DNA of 64,000 nt from Verrucomicrobiota bacterium (GCA_023432225.1 JAEYUW010000046.1:1-64000), one strand, 5' to 3'; positions 8,723 through 17,753 are shown, counted from the first letter of the stretch. Program-made: numbers and translations. The notes: generated by a model not told the origin, from the sequence alone.

Positions 8723-9349
8723 ATGCCGTCGAGCGAGTGGCCGGTTTTTCTCCTGATGTGCGTGACGATGTCGCTCACGCCCGGGCCGAACATGATGTAT
8801 CTGACCTCGCGCGCGATCTGCCAGGGCCGGCGGGCGGCGATCCTTTCACTGTGCGGCGTGGCGGCGGGTTTCCTGATTCATCTCTCGGTGGCCGCGAGCG
8901 GACTGGCGGCGGTGTTGCGGGCCTCGCCGGCCGCTTACCAGGCGATTCGCTACGCCGGCGTGGCCTATCTGCTCTGGCTCGCTTGGAAAGCGCTGCGGCC
9001 GGGTGGTGGCGCTCTGCACACCAGCCAACTGCCGGATGCGACGCCGCGGCAGTTGCTCGTCATGGGCTTCATGACGAATGCGCTGAATCCGCAGGCGGCG
9101 TTTCTCTACCTGTCGATCTTCTCGCAATTCATCCATCCCGAGCGCGGGGGCGTGCTGGGGCAGAGCATCGTCCTGGGCGGCGTGCAGATTTCGATCAGCT
9201 TTGGCTGCAATTTTCTGATCATCCTCGGGGCGGCCGCGCTCGGACGCGCGGTGGCGGAGAAGCCGTGGGGTTTGAAGATCCAGCGTTGGGTTATGGGCGG
9301 CGTGCTGGGTGCGCTGGCCGTGCGGCTGGCACTGGTGGCGCCGCGGTGA
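8723..9349 (+). CDS. LysE/RhtB family amino-acid exporter
   Basis: 208-aa inner-membrane protein of the LysE/RhtB exporter family, usual length about 205-210. The hallmark N-terminus is seen in VTMSLTPGPNMMYLTSRAI, followed by GVAAGFLIHLSVAASGLAAV, a central FMTNALNPQAAFLYLSIFSQF segment, and further hydrophobic helices. ATG 8723 (MPSSEWPVFLLM) is chosen because residues encoded upstream are Ala/Arg-rich and precede the first helix without homologous character. The substrate cannot be told from sequence. It is convergent with the heme chemoreceptor gene, with a shared hairpin terminator between them. Confidence 0.85.
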   Translation: MPSSEWPVFLLMCVTMSLTPGPNMMYLTSRAICQGRRAAILSLCGVAAGFLIHLSVAASGLAAVLRASPAAYQAIRYAGVAYLLWLAWKALRPGGGALHTSQLPDATPRQLLVMGFMTNALNPQAAFLYLSIFSQFIHPERGGVLGQSIVLGGVQISISFGCNFLIILGAAALGRAVAEKPWGLKIQRWVMGGVLGALAVRLALVAPR

Positions 9350-9375
9350 GGCGAAATCTCCGCGGGGCGGAGCCG

Positions 9376-9414
9376 AAAAGAAGAGCGCCGCGACAGACTC
9401 CTGCCGCGGCGCTC
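9376..9414 (-). terminator. Intrinsic terminator between convergent genes
   Basis: 10-bp perfect stem GAGCGCCGCG / CGCGGCGCTC (9383-9392 and 9405-9414). On the minus strand it is followed by TTCTTTTCGG, so it best serves the chemoreceptor gene ending at 9441. It may also act for the LysE gene from the other side. Confidence 0.7.
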
Positions 9415-9440
9415 CCTGTTCACTTTTGGTCCCTGTGCAG

Positions 9441-11159
9441 TCAGGAATTCTCGAAAAACTGATCGGCATCGTTGCCGGTGGCCGCGGTGACGGCGGGCGC
9501 GGCGGCGCGGTTCGCACGAGTGGGCTTGGACATGGCGCGGGCGGGTGAAGCGATCGGCGCAGTGGAAGCGGCGACGGCGCGGGATTCGCGCGCGGGGGCG
9601 TGAGCCACGGTGGTGGTGGCGGCGCCGTCGACGAGGATCTGGAGTTCGGTGATCGCTTCCTTGAGCGCGACGGATTGGGCGCTGAGCTCCTCGGCGGCGG
9701 CGGCGCTTTCCTCGGCGGTGGCGGCGTTGGATTGCGTGACCTTGTCCATCTGCGACACGGCGAGCGACACTTGGTGAATGCCCTGGCTTTGTTCGCCGGC
9801 GGCATTGGCGATCTCGGCGACGAGTTCGTCGAGATTCTGAATGTCGTGCTGGATGTCCGCGAAGCTGCGAGCGGCATCGGCGGTGATGGTGACGCCCTGG
9901 CGGGTCTTGGCGACGGAGTCCTCGATCTTGGCGGCGGTCTCGCGGGCGGCGCTGGCGCAACGCTGGGCCAGGGCGCGAACTTCGTCGGCGACGACGGCGA
10001 AGCCGGCGCCGTGCTCGCCGGCGCGGGCGGCTTCGACGGCGGCGTTGAGGGCGAGGATGTTCGTCTGGAAGGCGATTTCGTCGATCGTCTTGAGGATTTT
10101 GGCGATGTCGGCGCTGGCGGCTTGGATGGCTTTGGTGGACTCCTGCATCGTGGCCATCTGGCGCGCGCCGGCTTCGGCCGAGGTGCGGGCTTGGGCGGCG
10201 GCCTTGCGGGCGCGCTCGGCGCTCTCGGCGTTGCGCTTGGTCATCGAGGACATCTCCTCGAGCGAGGCGGCCGTTTCTTCGAGGGAGGCGGCTTGTTCGG
10301 TGGAGCCCTCGGCGAGGGTCTGGCTCGAAGCGGCGATCTGGACCGCGGCGTCGGCGGTCTGTGTGCTGGCGGCGTCGATGTGTTCGATGGCGGTATCCAG
10401 CGGGCGATTGATGAAGCGGTGATTGAAGACGTAGAAGCAGCCGATGGCACCGAGCAGCAGGATGCCGCTGACGAGCGTCATGCTCTTCATGGTGCGCATC
10501 ATGACGCTGTCGAAAGTCAGCGGGGCTTTGAGCACGAACGCGCCTTTGATGTCGCCCAGCTTCATGTTTTCCATGGCGAAGCCGAGGATGTCCTTGCCGT
10601 CGCGCGTCGGACTGAGGCTCGGATCGCCGTGGCAGGAGAGGCAGCTTTCAGAGAGGTTCACCGGACGAGCGAGGATGAGCGTGTTCGTGTCGTGGTCCTG
10701 CACGAAGTATTCCTCCTTGCCGGCGGCGAAGGCCTTGAACGCCTCGGCGTATTGCGCGCTGGTGTCGTTCTTCGGGTTGCGGGAGGTGGTGCCGGGAGCG
10801 GAGGGCGTATAAAATTCGAAACCTTGCTGCTTGGCCGACTCGGCCGCGGCCTGCCACGAGGCGACGATCGGGATCGTGTTATAGAGGGCGGTGCTGCGAT
10901 AAATTTCGTTTAGCGGGCGGCCGCCGCTTTCCGCTTTGGCGGCGGCGACGAGGCCGGGCAGATCGAACGACTTGGCGCGATGCATCCGGTCCATGTTTTG
11001 CGCCATGGTATGAGCCTGACGCAGGACGACGTTCATCTGTTCATGAAGCGCGTCGATGCGGTTGGCCTTGGAAAGGAAATACACTGTCGTGGTGCCGCCG
11101 GCGGCGACGGCGACCACCGTCACAATGACGGTGATGATGATCTTGGTGCTGATTTTCAT
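9441..11159 (-). CDS. Chemotaxis receptor with heme-c-binding Tll0287-like sensor domain
   Basis: 572-aa chemoreceptor. TM1 is at about 6-29. The periplasmic domain (about 30-255) carries the covalent heme motif CLSCH (Cys173, Cys176, His177) within RPVNLSESCLSCHGDP, preceded by YRSTALYNTIPIVASWQAA and QGFEFYTPS. This is the arrangement of Tll0287-like (DUF3365) sensor domains, which bind c-type heme. TM2 at about 258-280 is followed by the signalling domain with the DEIAFQTNILALNAA tip and FAVVADEVRALAQR. Redox or gas sensing is inferred from the heme site. ATG 11159 is chosen because it lies immediately before TM1. The tail ends DADQFFENS. A small ORF lies 17 bp upstream. Confidence 0.9.
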   Translation of the reverse strand: MKISTKIIITVIVTVVAVAAGGTTTVYFLSKANRIDALHEQMNVVLRQAHTMAQNMDRMHRAKSFDLPGLVAAAKAESGGRPLNEIYRSTALYNTIPIVASWQAAAESAKQQGFEFYTPSAPGTTSRNPKNDTSAQYAEAFKAFAAGKEEYFVQDHDTNTLILARPVNLSESCLSCHGDPSLSPTRDGKDILGFAMENMKLGDIKGAFVLKAPLTFDSVMMRTMKSMTLVSGILLLGAIGCFYVFNHRFINRPLDTAIEHIDAASTQTADAAVQIAASSQTLAEGSTEQAASLEETAASLEEMSSMTKRNAESAERARKAAAQARTSAEAGARQMATMQESTKAIQAASADIAKILKTIDEIAFQTNILALNAAVEAARAGEHGAGFAVVADEVRALAQRCASAARETAAKIEDSVAKTRQGVTITADAARSFADIQHDIQNLDELVAEIANAAGEQSQGIHQVSLAVSQMDKVTQSNAATAEESAAAAEELSAQSVALKEAITELQILVDGAATTTVAHAPARESRAVAASTAPIASPARAMSKPTRANRAAAPAVTAATGNDADQFFENS

Positions 11160-11176
11160 GACAGGCCGGAACGAGG

Positions 11177-11389
11177 TCAGGAGCGCGCGCCGAGCGCGTG
11201 GGTCGGGGTGTAGACGATGTAGGCGGCGAGGGGCACCACGCCATTGCGCCACGGAGTGCCGGGTGTCACCCCGGCCGGGCAGAGCTGGCGGACGCGCGGC
11301 AGCAGCGCCGAGTGAGCGGAGAAGAGCGTGCTGGCGGCGGAATCGCCGGCCGGAGCGGAGCGAGGAGAGGGACTTTCGGAAGTGAGCAT
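11177..11389 (-). CDS. Small hypothetical protein just upstream of the heme chemoreceptor
   Basis: 70-codon ORF from ATG 11389, ending 17 bp before the chemoreceptor start, so it could be the first gene of the same transcript. The N-terminus is Ser/Ala/Pro-rich. The C-terminal half (LLPRVRQLCPAGVTPGTPW and NGVVPLAAYIVYTPTHALG) is hydrophobic with one Cys and reads like genuine protein. No family is recognised and there is no Shine-Dalgarno, as in many genes of this window. The roughly 185 bp upstream of it hold no feature I can name. Confidence 0.4.
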   Translation of the reverse strand: MLTSESPSPRSAPAGDSAASTLFSAHSALLPRVRQLCPAGVTPGTPWRNGVVPLAAYIVYTPTHALGARS

Positions 11390-11576
11390 GAGAGTCTATT
11401 CACCGAGTCGGCACGCGACCCAGTTGAACGTTGCTCCTTTGCTTACCAGCCGTTGCCGGTCCGAAAGAGGCGGTCGCATCAAGAGGATGCACCGCAACGT
11501 TGGAGCGAGAAATCGGCCGCCGGAAAACGAACTTTAGGCGGATTTTCTAAAAAATCGCGCGAACGGTGTGCGCGAA

Positions 11577-12260
11577 TCAGCCGCCGTTTTGCGCTACGAG
11601 CATCTGCTGGAGGCGCTGGCGGAGCTCGCCGAGCTCTTTGGAGCGGAAATTACGCTTCGTCTTCTCGAGCACGGAGATCGTTTCCACGATCGCGGAGCGC
11701 AGGGGCAACTCCGCGGGCGCCGTGGGCACCACGCTGCGCGCGCTGCGAGCGGTTTCCCGGGCCAGGCATTGGGTCAAAAGCAGCAGACGTTCGCGCAACG
11801 AGTCGCGATTGCCGGTCGGCTCGCGGTCGAGCTCGGGGTCGGCGAGCAGCAGGGCAGCCTGATGGGCGAGGGCGCGAAGTTCGGTGCGGGCCTGCTGTTC
11901 GGCGATCAGTCGGCCGACGAGTTCGCCCAGCACGGCGAAATCGAGCGGTTTCACCAGATAGCCGGCGAGGGGAAGATTGGCGGCGCTGAGCGTCGATTCG
12001 AGTTCCGGATTGCCGGTGATCATGACCACAGCCGGCGCTTCGGGACGGGCGACGAGCGTGCGCACCCAGCCGAGGCGTTGATTGCCCGGCAGATGCACAT
12101 CGCAAAGAACGACGTCGAACAACTGGCGTTGCAGCGCCGCGTCCGCCTCGACGGTGGAGCCCGCGACTTCGCAAAACGCTCCGAAATGAAGGCACCACGC
12201 CTCGAGCATTTCGCGCGTCAGGGCGTCGTCGTCGACAATCAGGATGGAGGCGTTTTTCAT
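11577..12260 (-). CDS. Response regulator (receiver plus helical output)
   Basis: 227-aa protein with an N-terminal receiver domain: acidic pocket IVDDDALT (Asp10-Asp12), phosphorylation site Asp54 in VVLCDVHLPGN, the switch Thr in MITGNPE and Lys104 in GYLVKPLDF. Residues about 120-227 are helical, charged and contain no recognisable DNA-binding motif, so the output is probably protein interaction. It lies 72 bp downstream of a receiver-histidine kinase gene on the same strand and is likely the terminal component of that phosphorelay. Confidence 0.85.
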   Translation of the reverse strand: MKNASILIVDDDALTREMLEAWCLHFGAFCEVAGSTVEADAALQRQLFDVVLCDVHLPGNQRLGWVRTLVARPEAPAVVMITGNPELESTLSAANLPLAGYLVKPLDFAVLGELVGRLIAEQQARTELRALAHQAALLLADPELDREPTGNRDSLRERLLLLTQCLARETARSARSVVPTAPAELPLRSAIVETISVLEKTKRNFRSKELGELRQRLQQMLVAQNGG

Positions 12261-12332
12261 GTTCCCACGTTCTGCAAAGTGGCAGTGGAAAGCACGATGT
12301 CAGGCCTCCAGTCGGCCCGTCCACGCTGAAAT

Positions 12333-13805
12333 TCAGGGAGTGGTCGCCACCACGGGGAAGTGGCAATGAAAGGCCGTGCCGGTGCCGACTGCCGTCTCCA
12401 CTTCGACGAAGCCGCCGTGGCGGCGCACGAGGCGCAGCACGGTGGCGAGGCCGAGACCGGTGCCCTTGCCCTTCGGCTTGGTGGTGAAAAACGGGTCGAA
12501 GAGGCGCGCGCGGACATGAGGCGGAATGCCGGTGCCGCCATCGCGCACGGTGAGGACGACGTAGTCGCCCGGGCGGGCGTCGGGGCTGAGCGTGGGCGCC
12601 ACATCGGCCGAAATCTGCCGGCGCGAGGCGCGGATGGCGAGGTCGCCGCCGTCAGGCATGGCGTCGCGGGCGTTGACGCAGAGATTCATCAACACCTGGT
12701 GGATCTGGGTCGAGTCGGCGGGGATATCGGGGAGGTGGGGTTCGGCCTCGAACGAGACGATGTAGCAACCGCCAAACGATTCGCGCACGAGGCTGGCGAT
12801 TTCGCCGGCGACTTCGGCCGGATGCAGTTGCTCGAGCGGGCCGTCGCTGCCGCGGGCAAAATGCAGGAGCTGACGGAGCATGTTTGCGCCGCGTTGGACG
12901 GCGGTCCGGATGTTGGTGAGGTGGCGCGGCGTGTTGGGACTGCTGGGGTCGAACTCAATCAGGCCGGCGCTGCCACCGATGGCGGCGAGAATGTTGTTCA
13001 TGTCGTGCACCACGCTGCCGGAGAGCTGGCCGAGCAGCTCGATGCGTTGCGAGCGGAGCAGCTGGGCTTCGAGGCTCTTCTTTTCGGTGAGGTCCCGGAC
13101 GTGAAACTGCGCGAGCGTGCGGCCTTCCCACGGCACGAGGCCGGCGGAAATTTCCACGGTGGTCGGATTGGCGCGGCCGAACAACAAGGGCACTTCGACG
13201 GAGCGCAGGACTTGGTGGCGGTCTTTCTCGGGATGCAGCCGCTCGGCGTCGGCGGCGTGGAAATACTCGAAGAAGTTGGGCAGATTGCCTTGCTCCGGTT
13301 GGAGGAGGCCGGTGAAGGCGGCGTTGCGGAGCAGGATGGTGCCGTCGAGTTCGGCGAGCACGATGCCTTCCTCGGAATGGCGGATGGCGGCTTCGTAGCG
13401 CGAACTTTCCTCGTAGAGGCGACGGTAGCGGTTGAGCCGGAAAATCGTGCGCAGCCGGATGCGCAGCTCGACCGCGTCGAAGGGTTTGGTGAGGAAGTCG
13501 TCCGCGCCGGCGGCGAGACCCTGCAGACGTGATTCCCGATCGTCGAGGGCCGTGAGGAGCAGAATGGGAATCGTGGCCAGCTCGGGCGTGGCGCGGAGCT
13601 GGCGGCAGACTTCGAAGCCGTCGGTGTCCGGCATCATGACGTCGAGGAGGATCGCATCCGGGCGTTCCTGGCCGGCGAGGCGCAGCGCGGTGAGGCCGTC
13701 GCTGGCTGTGAGGACGCGGTGACCTTCGGGTTCGATCACGTTGCGCAAGAGCATCAGGGCCTTCGGCTCGTCGTCGACGGCCAGCACAGTGGAAACGGTC
13801 TTCAT
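12333..13805 (-). CDS. Receiver-PAS-histidine kinase hybrid
   Basis: 490-aa soluble protein. The receiver is at 1-120 (Asp11/12, phospho-Asp55 in AILLDVMMPDTDG, Lys107 in FLTKPF). A PAS-like region is at about 130-240 (EEGIVLAELDGTILLRNAAF). The histidine kinase core has the H box SVVHDMNNILAAIGG (His267), an N box LMNLCVNARDAMPDGG, DGGTGIPP and GKGTGLGLATV. The HDMNN type of H box is shared with NtrB-like kinases. It overlaps the upstream hybrid kinase gene by ATGA (13802-13805), so translation is coupled. Because the receiver comes first, it probably receives phosphate from that kinase or a phosphotransfer protein. Confidence 0.9.
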   Translation of the reverse strand: MKTVSTVLAVDDEPKALMLLRNVIEPEGHRVLTASDGLTALRLAGQERPDAILLDVMMPDTDGFEVCRQLRATPELATIPILLLTALDDRESRLQGLAAGADDFLTKPFDAVELRIRLRTIFRLNRYRRLYEESSRYEAAIRHSEEGIVLAELDGTILLRNAAFTGLLQPEQGNLPNFFEYFHAADAERLHPEKDRHQVLRSVEVPLLFGRANPTTVEISAGLVPWEGRTLAQFHVRDLTEKKSLEAQLLRSQRIELLGQLSGSVVHDMNNILAAIGGSAGLIEFDPSSPNTPRHLTNIRTAVQRGANMLRQLLHFARGSDGPLEQLHPAEVAGEIASLVRESFGGCYIVSFEAEPHLPDIPADSTQIHQVLMNLCVNARDAMPDGGDLAIRASRRQISADVAPTLSPDARPGDYVVLTVRDGGTGIPPHVRARLFDPFFTTKPKGKGTGLGLATVLRLVRRHGGFVEVETAVGTGTAFHCHFPVVATTP

Positions 13806-16666
13806 GAGGCGGAAGGGACAGGAGTGAGCGCCTCGGCAACATGACGCGTGAGTTCGCGCAGGTCGATGGGTTTGCTCAGGTAGGAAGTGGCGCCGGCTTC
13901 GAGGCAGCGCGTGCGGTCCTCGGCCATCGCGAGCGCCGTGACGACGATGATCGGCACGTTCGCGGTGCGCGGATCGGCGCGCAGCCGGCGCGTGGCGGTG
14001 AGGCCGTCGAGGACGGGCATCTGCACGTCCATCACGATCAGGTGCGGCGGATCGGCGAGCGCCGCGTCGATCGCGGCCTGGCCGTTGCGCACGAACCGGA
14101 GCCCGCAGCCGGCGAACACCGGGCTGCGTTCGTAGATGAGCGCGTTGACCTCGTTATCCTCGGCGATGAGGACGCGGGTGCCGGGCGGCGCGCGGAAGGT
14201 GGCGGCGGCCGGGACGATGGAAACGAGGGGCGTCGTCGCGGTCGGTGCGCGCCGGGGCAGGGTGAGCGTGAAGCAGGAGCCGCGTCCGGGTTCGCTTTCC
14301 ACGGTGAGCGTGCCGCCGTGCAACTCGGCCATGCGGCGCGCGAGCGCGAGACCGAGGCCGGTGCCGCCGTGGCGGCGGGTGAGCGCGCCGTCCACTTGGT
14401 AGAACGCCCGGAAGAGGAGCGCCTGTTGCTCGCGGGTGATGCCGATGCCGTTGTCGATGACGCGGAAAATCACCTCCGTGGCCGAGGGGGCCGCGGCGAC
14501 TTCGAGACGGATGTGGCCCTCGTCCGCGGTGAATTTCACGGCGTTGGAGAGCAGGTTGACGAGGATCTGCTTCAGGCGGCGCTGGTCGGCAGTGACGAAA
14601 TCCAGCTCCGGTGGGCAATGCAGTTCGAGCCGGTGGCGCTTGCGGTCGGCCGCGGTGCGCACGAAGCGGAGGCTGGCTTCGCAGGTGGCGCGGATGTCGG
14701 TTTCCTGCACGCTGAGGGAGAATTTGCCGGCTTCGATCTTGGAGAGGTCGAGCAGGTCGTTGATCAGCGACAGGAGGTGGCGGCCGCTTTCGTCGATGGC
14801 GGCGATGCTCTCCTGCTGGCGGGAATTGAGTTCGCCAAGCGAACGTTCGAGGAGCACCTCGGACATGCCGAGGATGACGTTGAGCGGCGTGCGCAATTCG
14901 TGGCTGGTGCTGGCGATGAACTCGCTCTTGGCGCGGTTGGCGGATTCGGCGCTTTCGAGGGCGTCCTCGAGCTGCCGGGTGCGCTGGCGGACCTTGTCGT
15001 CGAGGTGCAGGAGCACTTGCCGCAGTTGCTGATGCGTTTTGCTCTGTTGCTCCAGTGCGGCGGCCAGCTCGGCGTTGGTGCGGCTGAGCACGAGCGTGGC
15101 GTTCTCCACGGCGGTGCCCATTTGGGCGAGCTCGCGGGACGCGTAGCGCCGGTCGTTCGGCGGCTGCGTCGTGCCGCGGCTGAGCGCTTCGACGGAGGTC
15201 ACCAGACGTTCCAGCGGTGCGGTGAGCGTGCGGGCGGTCGCGCGGGCGAGGAGCAGGGCGATCGCAATCGCCAGTCCGGCGGTGAGCGTCGTGATGGCGT
15301 AGTAGCCGGCGATCGCCTGCTGGGTTCGCCAGATGGGCTCGGCGAGGTAGATGCGCCAGTCGCTGCCGGGCACGTCCGCGCGGGCGACGATGAAGCGCTC
15401 CATCGCGTGGTCGCGACTGGGTTGGTTGAACAGGTAAACGTCGCCTTCGGCGGAATCGCCCGCGACCACGAGGGCGTCGCGACGGAGGTTGGCGAGCGTC
15501 GGGCGGCCGAGGTCGCCGCGGCTCGCGACGACTTGTCCGGTGTGGTCGAGGATGAGCACGCTGCGCTCGTTGAAATAGCTGGGCGCGGGCTGCATTTCGA
15601 CGAGGCCGCGGAGATTGAGCGATCCCTCGATGAGCAGCGCGGGTTGCCCGCGGTGGTCGAGCACGGGTTCGCTGAGTGCGATGATGAGGTCAGCGCCAAA
15701 ACCACGGCCGCGAAACACCGCGCTCATGAAGGGTTTTCCGTCGCGCATCGGGTGCTGAAAGTAGTCGCGGTCGGCGATGGAAATGCCGCTGTCGGAAATC
15801 CGCTCGCCGGTGGCGGTCAGGTCGGGCGCGCCGGCGATGATGACGCCGTCGCGTCTGGCGACGAGCAGGGTGAGGAAGCCATCGTATTGATGGCGGACGG
15901 CGGCCAGGCGGGCCGCCAACTCCGCCGGCGTGGAGTCCGGGCGCGATTCCCGGACGGCGAGGCTGAGGACATCGCGATGTCGCGCGATGTCGCGCGCCAG
16001 ATCGCGGGCAGCCTCCGCAGCGTCGCGGCTGAGGGCTTCCGCCGCCATGCGCCGCGTGTCCAGGTCGCGATTGTGGCCGATGAAAATCGCCAGCCCCGCG
16101 ATCGCGAGACCGACGATGACGCTGAAGCGGCGAAAGAGCACGCGTTCGAGTGAATCCGTGGCGTCGCGGTCTTCTCCGCCGAGCCAGCGATTCACGGCCG
16201 ACAGTTGATAGATCGGCAGCGCCACCATCGTCATCAGCAGGCTGTTTAGCGGATACTTCGTGACGATGGCCCAATTGCTCGGAAACGGAATGTTCGTGAA
16301 CCCGAAGATGCCGATCGCCACCAAGGGCAGGCCGAGCACCAACCAATAGTAAACGCTCGCGCGCGCTCCGCCCAGACCGCGCCGGCGCACGGCCCAGCCC
16401 ACCGCGACCGCTTCGAGCCCGAAGCAAAGCAGGCCCCACGGGTGCGCCCAGGCGATCACCGTGGACGAGAAGGCGATCGCGGCCGCAAGCCCGCCGCACC
16501 ACGGACCGAACGCATACGCGACCATGAGCGGCAACCAGCCGCCGAACACAATCTCGGTGCCGCCGAAGATCGGAAGAGGGAATTGGTTAATGGCCAGCGC
16601 CACCAACCCTGCGCCGACGGAGAGCAGCCAGGGGTGCGGGCGGATAGCGCGACGAGAAGTGGTCAA
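13802..16666 (-). CDS. Membrane hybrid histidine kinase with dCache sensor and receiver
   Basis: About 954 aa. The first 150 residues form roughly five membrane helices of a MASE1- or ECF-S-like type (GGTEIVFGGWLPLMVAYAFG, GPWCGGLAAAIAFSS). A dCache domain at about 185-430 has the DRDYFQHPMRDGKPFMS motif. It is followed by a TM helix, HAMP, coiled coil, the H box STSHELRTPLN (His589), N box NLLSNAVKFT, DNGIGIT and GGTGLGLALARR, then a receiver with phospho-Asp880 (LIVMDVQMPVLDG). The start is uncertain: TTG 16666 is used because it directly precedes the first helix, while the ORF upstream is antisense to another gene. The stop overlaps the start of the next kinase gene. Confidence 0.85.
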   Translation of the reverse strand: MTTSRRAIRPHPWLLSVGAGLVALAINQFPLPIFGGTEIVFGGWLPLMVAYAFGPWCGGLAAAIAFSSTVIAWAHPWGLLCFGLEAVAVGWAVRRRGLGGARASVYYWLVLGLPLVAIGIFGFTNIPFPSNWAIVTKYPLNSLLMTMVALPIYQLSAVNRWLGGEDRDATDSLERVLFRRFSVIVGLAIAGLAIFIGHNRDLDTRRMAAEALSRDAAEAARDLARDIARHRDVLSLAVRESRPDSTPAELAARLAAVRHQYDGFLTLLVARRDGVIIAGAPDLTATGERISDSGISIADRDYFQHPMRDGKPFMSAVFRGRGFGADLIIALSEPVLDHRGQPALLIEGSLNLRGLVEMQPAPSYFNERSVLILDHTGQVVASRGDLGRPTLANLRRDALVVAGDSAEGDVYLFNQPSRDHAMERFIVARADVPGSDWRIYLAEPIWRTQQAIAGYYAITTLTAGLAIAIALLLARATARTLTAPLERLVTSVEALSRGTTQPPNDRRYASRELAQMGTAVENATLVLSRTNAELAAALEQQSKTHQQLRQVLLHLDDKVRQRTRQLEDALESAESANRAKSEFIASTSHELRTPLNVILGMSEVLLERSLGELNSRQQESIAAIDESGRHLLSLINDLLDLSKIEAGKFSLSVQETDIRATCEASLRFVRTAADRKRHRLELHCPPELDFVTADQRRLKQILVNLLSNAVKFTADEGHIRLEVAAAPSATEVIFRVIDNGIGITREQQALLFRAFYQVDGALTRRHGGTGLGLALARRMAELHGGTLTVESEPGRGSCFTLTLPRRAPTATTPLVSIVPAAATFRAPPGTRVLIAEDNEVNALIYERSPVFAGCGLRFVRNGQAAIDAALADPPHLIVMDVQMPVLDGLTATRRLRADPRTANVPIIVVTALAMAEDRTRCLEAGATSYLSKPIDLRELTRHVAEALTPVPSAS

Positions 16667-16840
16667 TGGGAGGTAAATTAATCGACGCGAACGTCGGCAG
16701 CTTGAGCGCCGAAAAGCGCGGTAGCCATTGAAAATCGGGCGGGGCCGATGCCTGTGCTGGCCGCCGCGAGCGGGGGCTGCACCCGCACCGGAAGGAGCCG
16801 CGGATTGACGCGGCGGCGCCCGGGCCCCGACGCTGCGGGA

Positions 16841-17494
16841 ATGCAGATCACCTATTACCTCGAAGTGACATCGTCGTGGTGCTTCTGGGCGGAGCCGACT
16901 TGGGCGGAACTGAAGCGGCGCTATGCCGGCCGGGCGACTTTTCAGTGGAAGACAGCGCTGATGGATCGCGCCGATTTCCCCGCGAGCCACGCGCAATACG
17001 ACTGGTTTCTGCAGCGCAGCGCGGCGGTGATGGCTTCGTCGTTCGTGCCGAACTCCGCGTATTACGAGTGGCCGCTGCCGGGCGGCTATCCAGCGGCGAG
17101 CGCCGTGGCCGAGGCGGCGCGGAATCTCGGCGCGACGGGCGACGAGGTGCGTTGTGCGCTGTCGCACGCCGCCTACCGCGAGGGGCAAAAGGTCGGCCGG
17201 TTGGATGTGGCGGCGGCGATCGCGGCGCGGGTGAGCGGACTCGACGTCGCCGCGCTGCAGGCAGGCGCTCAGTCCGGCGTCGTGGCGGCGCGGATGCAGC
17301 AGACGACGGCGGAATTTCATGCGCTCCGAGTGGCGCAGCGGCCGACGTTCGTGATCGAGGACGCGATCGGTGACCGCGCGGTTTTTTCCGGACTCGTGCG
17401 ACTCGAGCCACTCGTGGCCACGATCGAGGCGATGCAGGCGGACGTGGCGGCTTACGCGGACTTCCAGGCGCGTCGCCCGGGCCCGCCGGCTTGA
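16841..17494 (+). CDS. DsbA-family thioredoxin-fold protein (single Cys)
   Basis: 217 aa with the DsbA/FrnE-like layout: an N-terminal strand MQITYYLEVTSSWCFWAEPT, a helical insert in the middle, and a C-terminal cis-Pro loop QRPTFVIEDAIGDRAVFSG. Only one Cys (Cys14) stands at the active-site position, where FrnE-like proteins have CPWC, so it may act by glutathione-type or isomerase chemistry instead of dithiol exchange. There is no signal peptide, so it is probably cytoplasmic. ATG 16841 is preferred over an upstream start that would add 31 Arg/Gly-rich residues. It is divergent from the hybrid kinase gene. Confidence 0.75.
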   Translation: MQITYYLEVTSSWCFWAEPTWAELKRRYAGRATFQWKTALMDRADFPASHAQYDWFLQRSAAVMASSFVPNSAYYEWPLPGGYPAASAVAEAARNLGATGDEVRCALSHAAYREGQKVGRLDVAAAIAARVSGLDVAALQAGAQSGVVAARMQQTTAEFHALRVAQRPTFVIEDAIGDRAVFSGLVRLEPLVATIEAMQADVAAYADFQARRPGPPA

Positions 17495-17710
17495 AAAGAG
17501 CAAGTAGCACGCTTTCTCGCGCCGGCGCCGGTCGCAAAAAGTGCACAGGCAATTTGCGCGCGGGGTTCACCAACCGATGCGAGGCGCTGTCCCCGCGAAT
17601 GCGCTAACATGGGCGCGTTGTCAGAACGTTCTCTTCACCCCTCTTCAGTCCGGTCAGCATCTCGAGGGGAACATTTTGACGGGAGAATTTAGCGCAGTGT
17701 AACTGCGCAC

Positions 17711-17753
17711 CAAACGACAGGGCGGGCAGCGTGGAGCCCGCCCTGTTCGTTTG
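17711..17753. other. Long bulged hairpin in an intergenic region
   Basis: CAAACGA plus CAGGGCGGGC (711-727) pairs with GCCCGCCCTG plus TCGTTTG (736-753 with one bulged T). This gives about 17 bp around an 8-nt loop. It has no following T tract. It could be a terminator of the DsbA-like gene, a REP-like unit or part of a small RNA. It sits in the 531-bp gap 17495-18025, which otherwise holds the hairpin element at 17860-17947 and nothing I can identify. Confidence 0.5.

Noticed and set aside
16667..17503. N-terminal extension of the hybrid kinase to 17503
   Set aside because: The extra 279 residues are antisense to the DsbA-like gene and Arg-rich; the first membrane helix begins just after TTG 16666.
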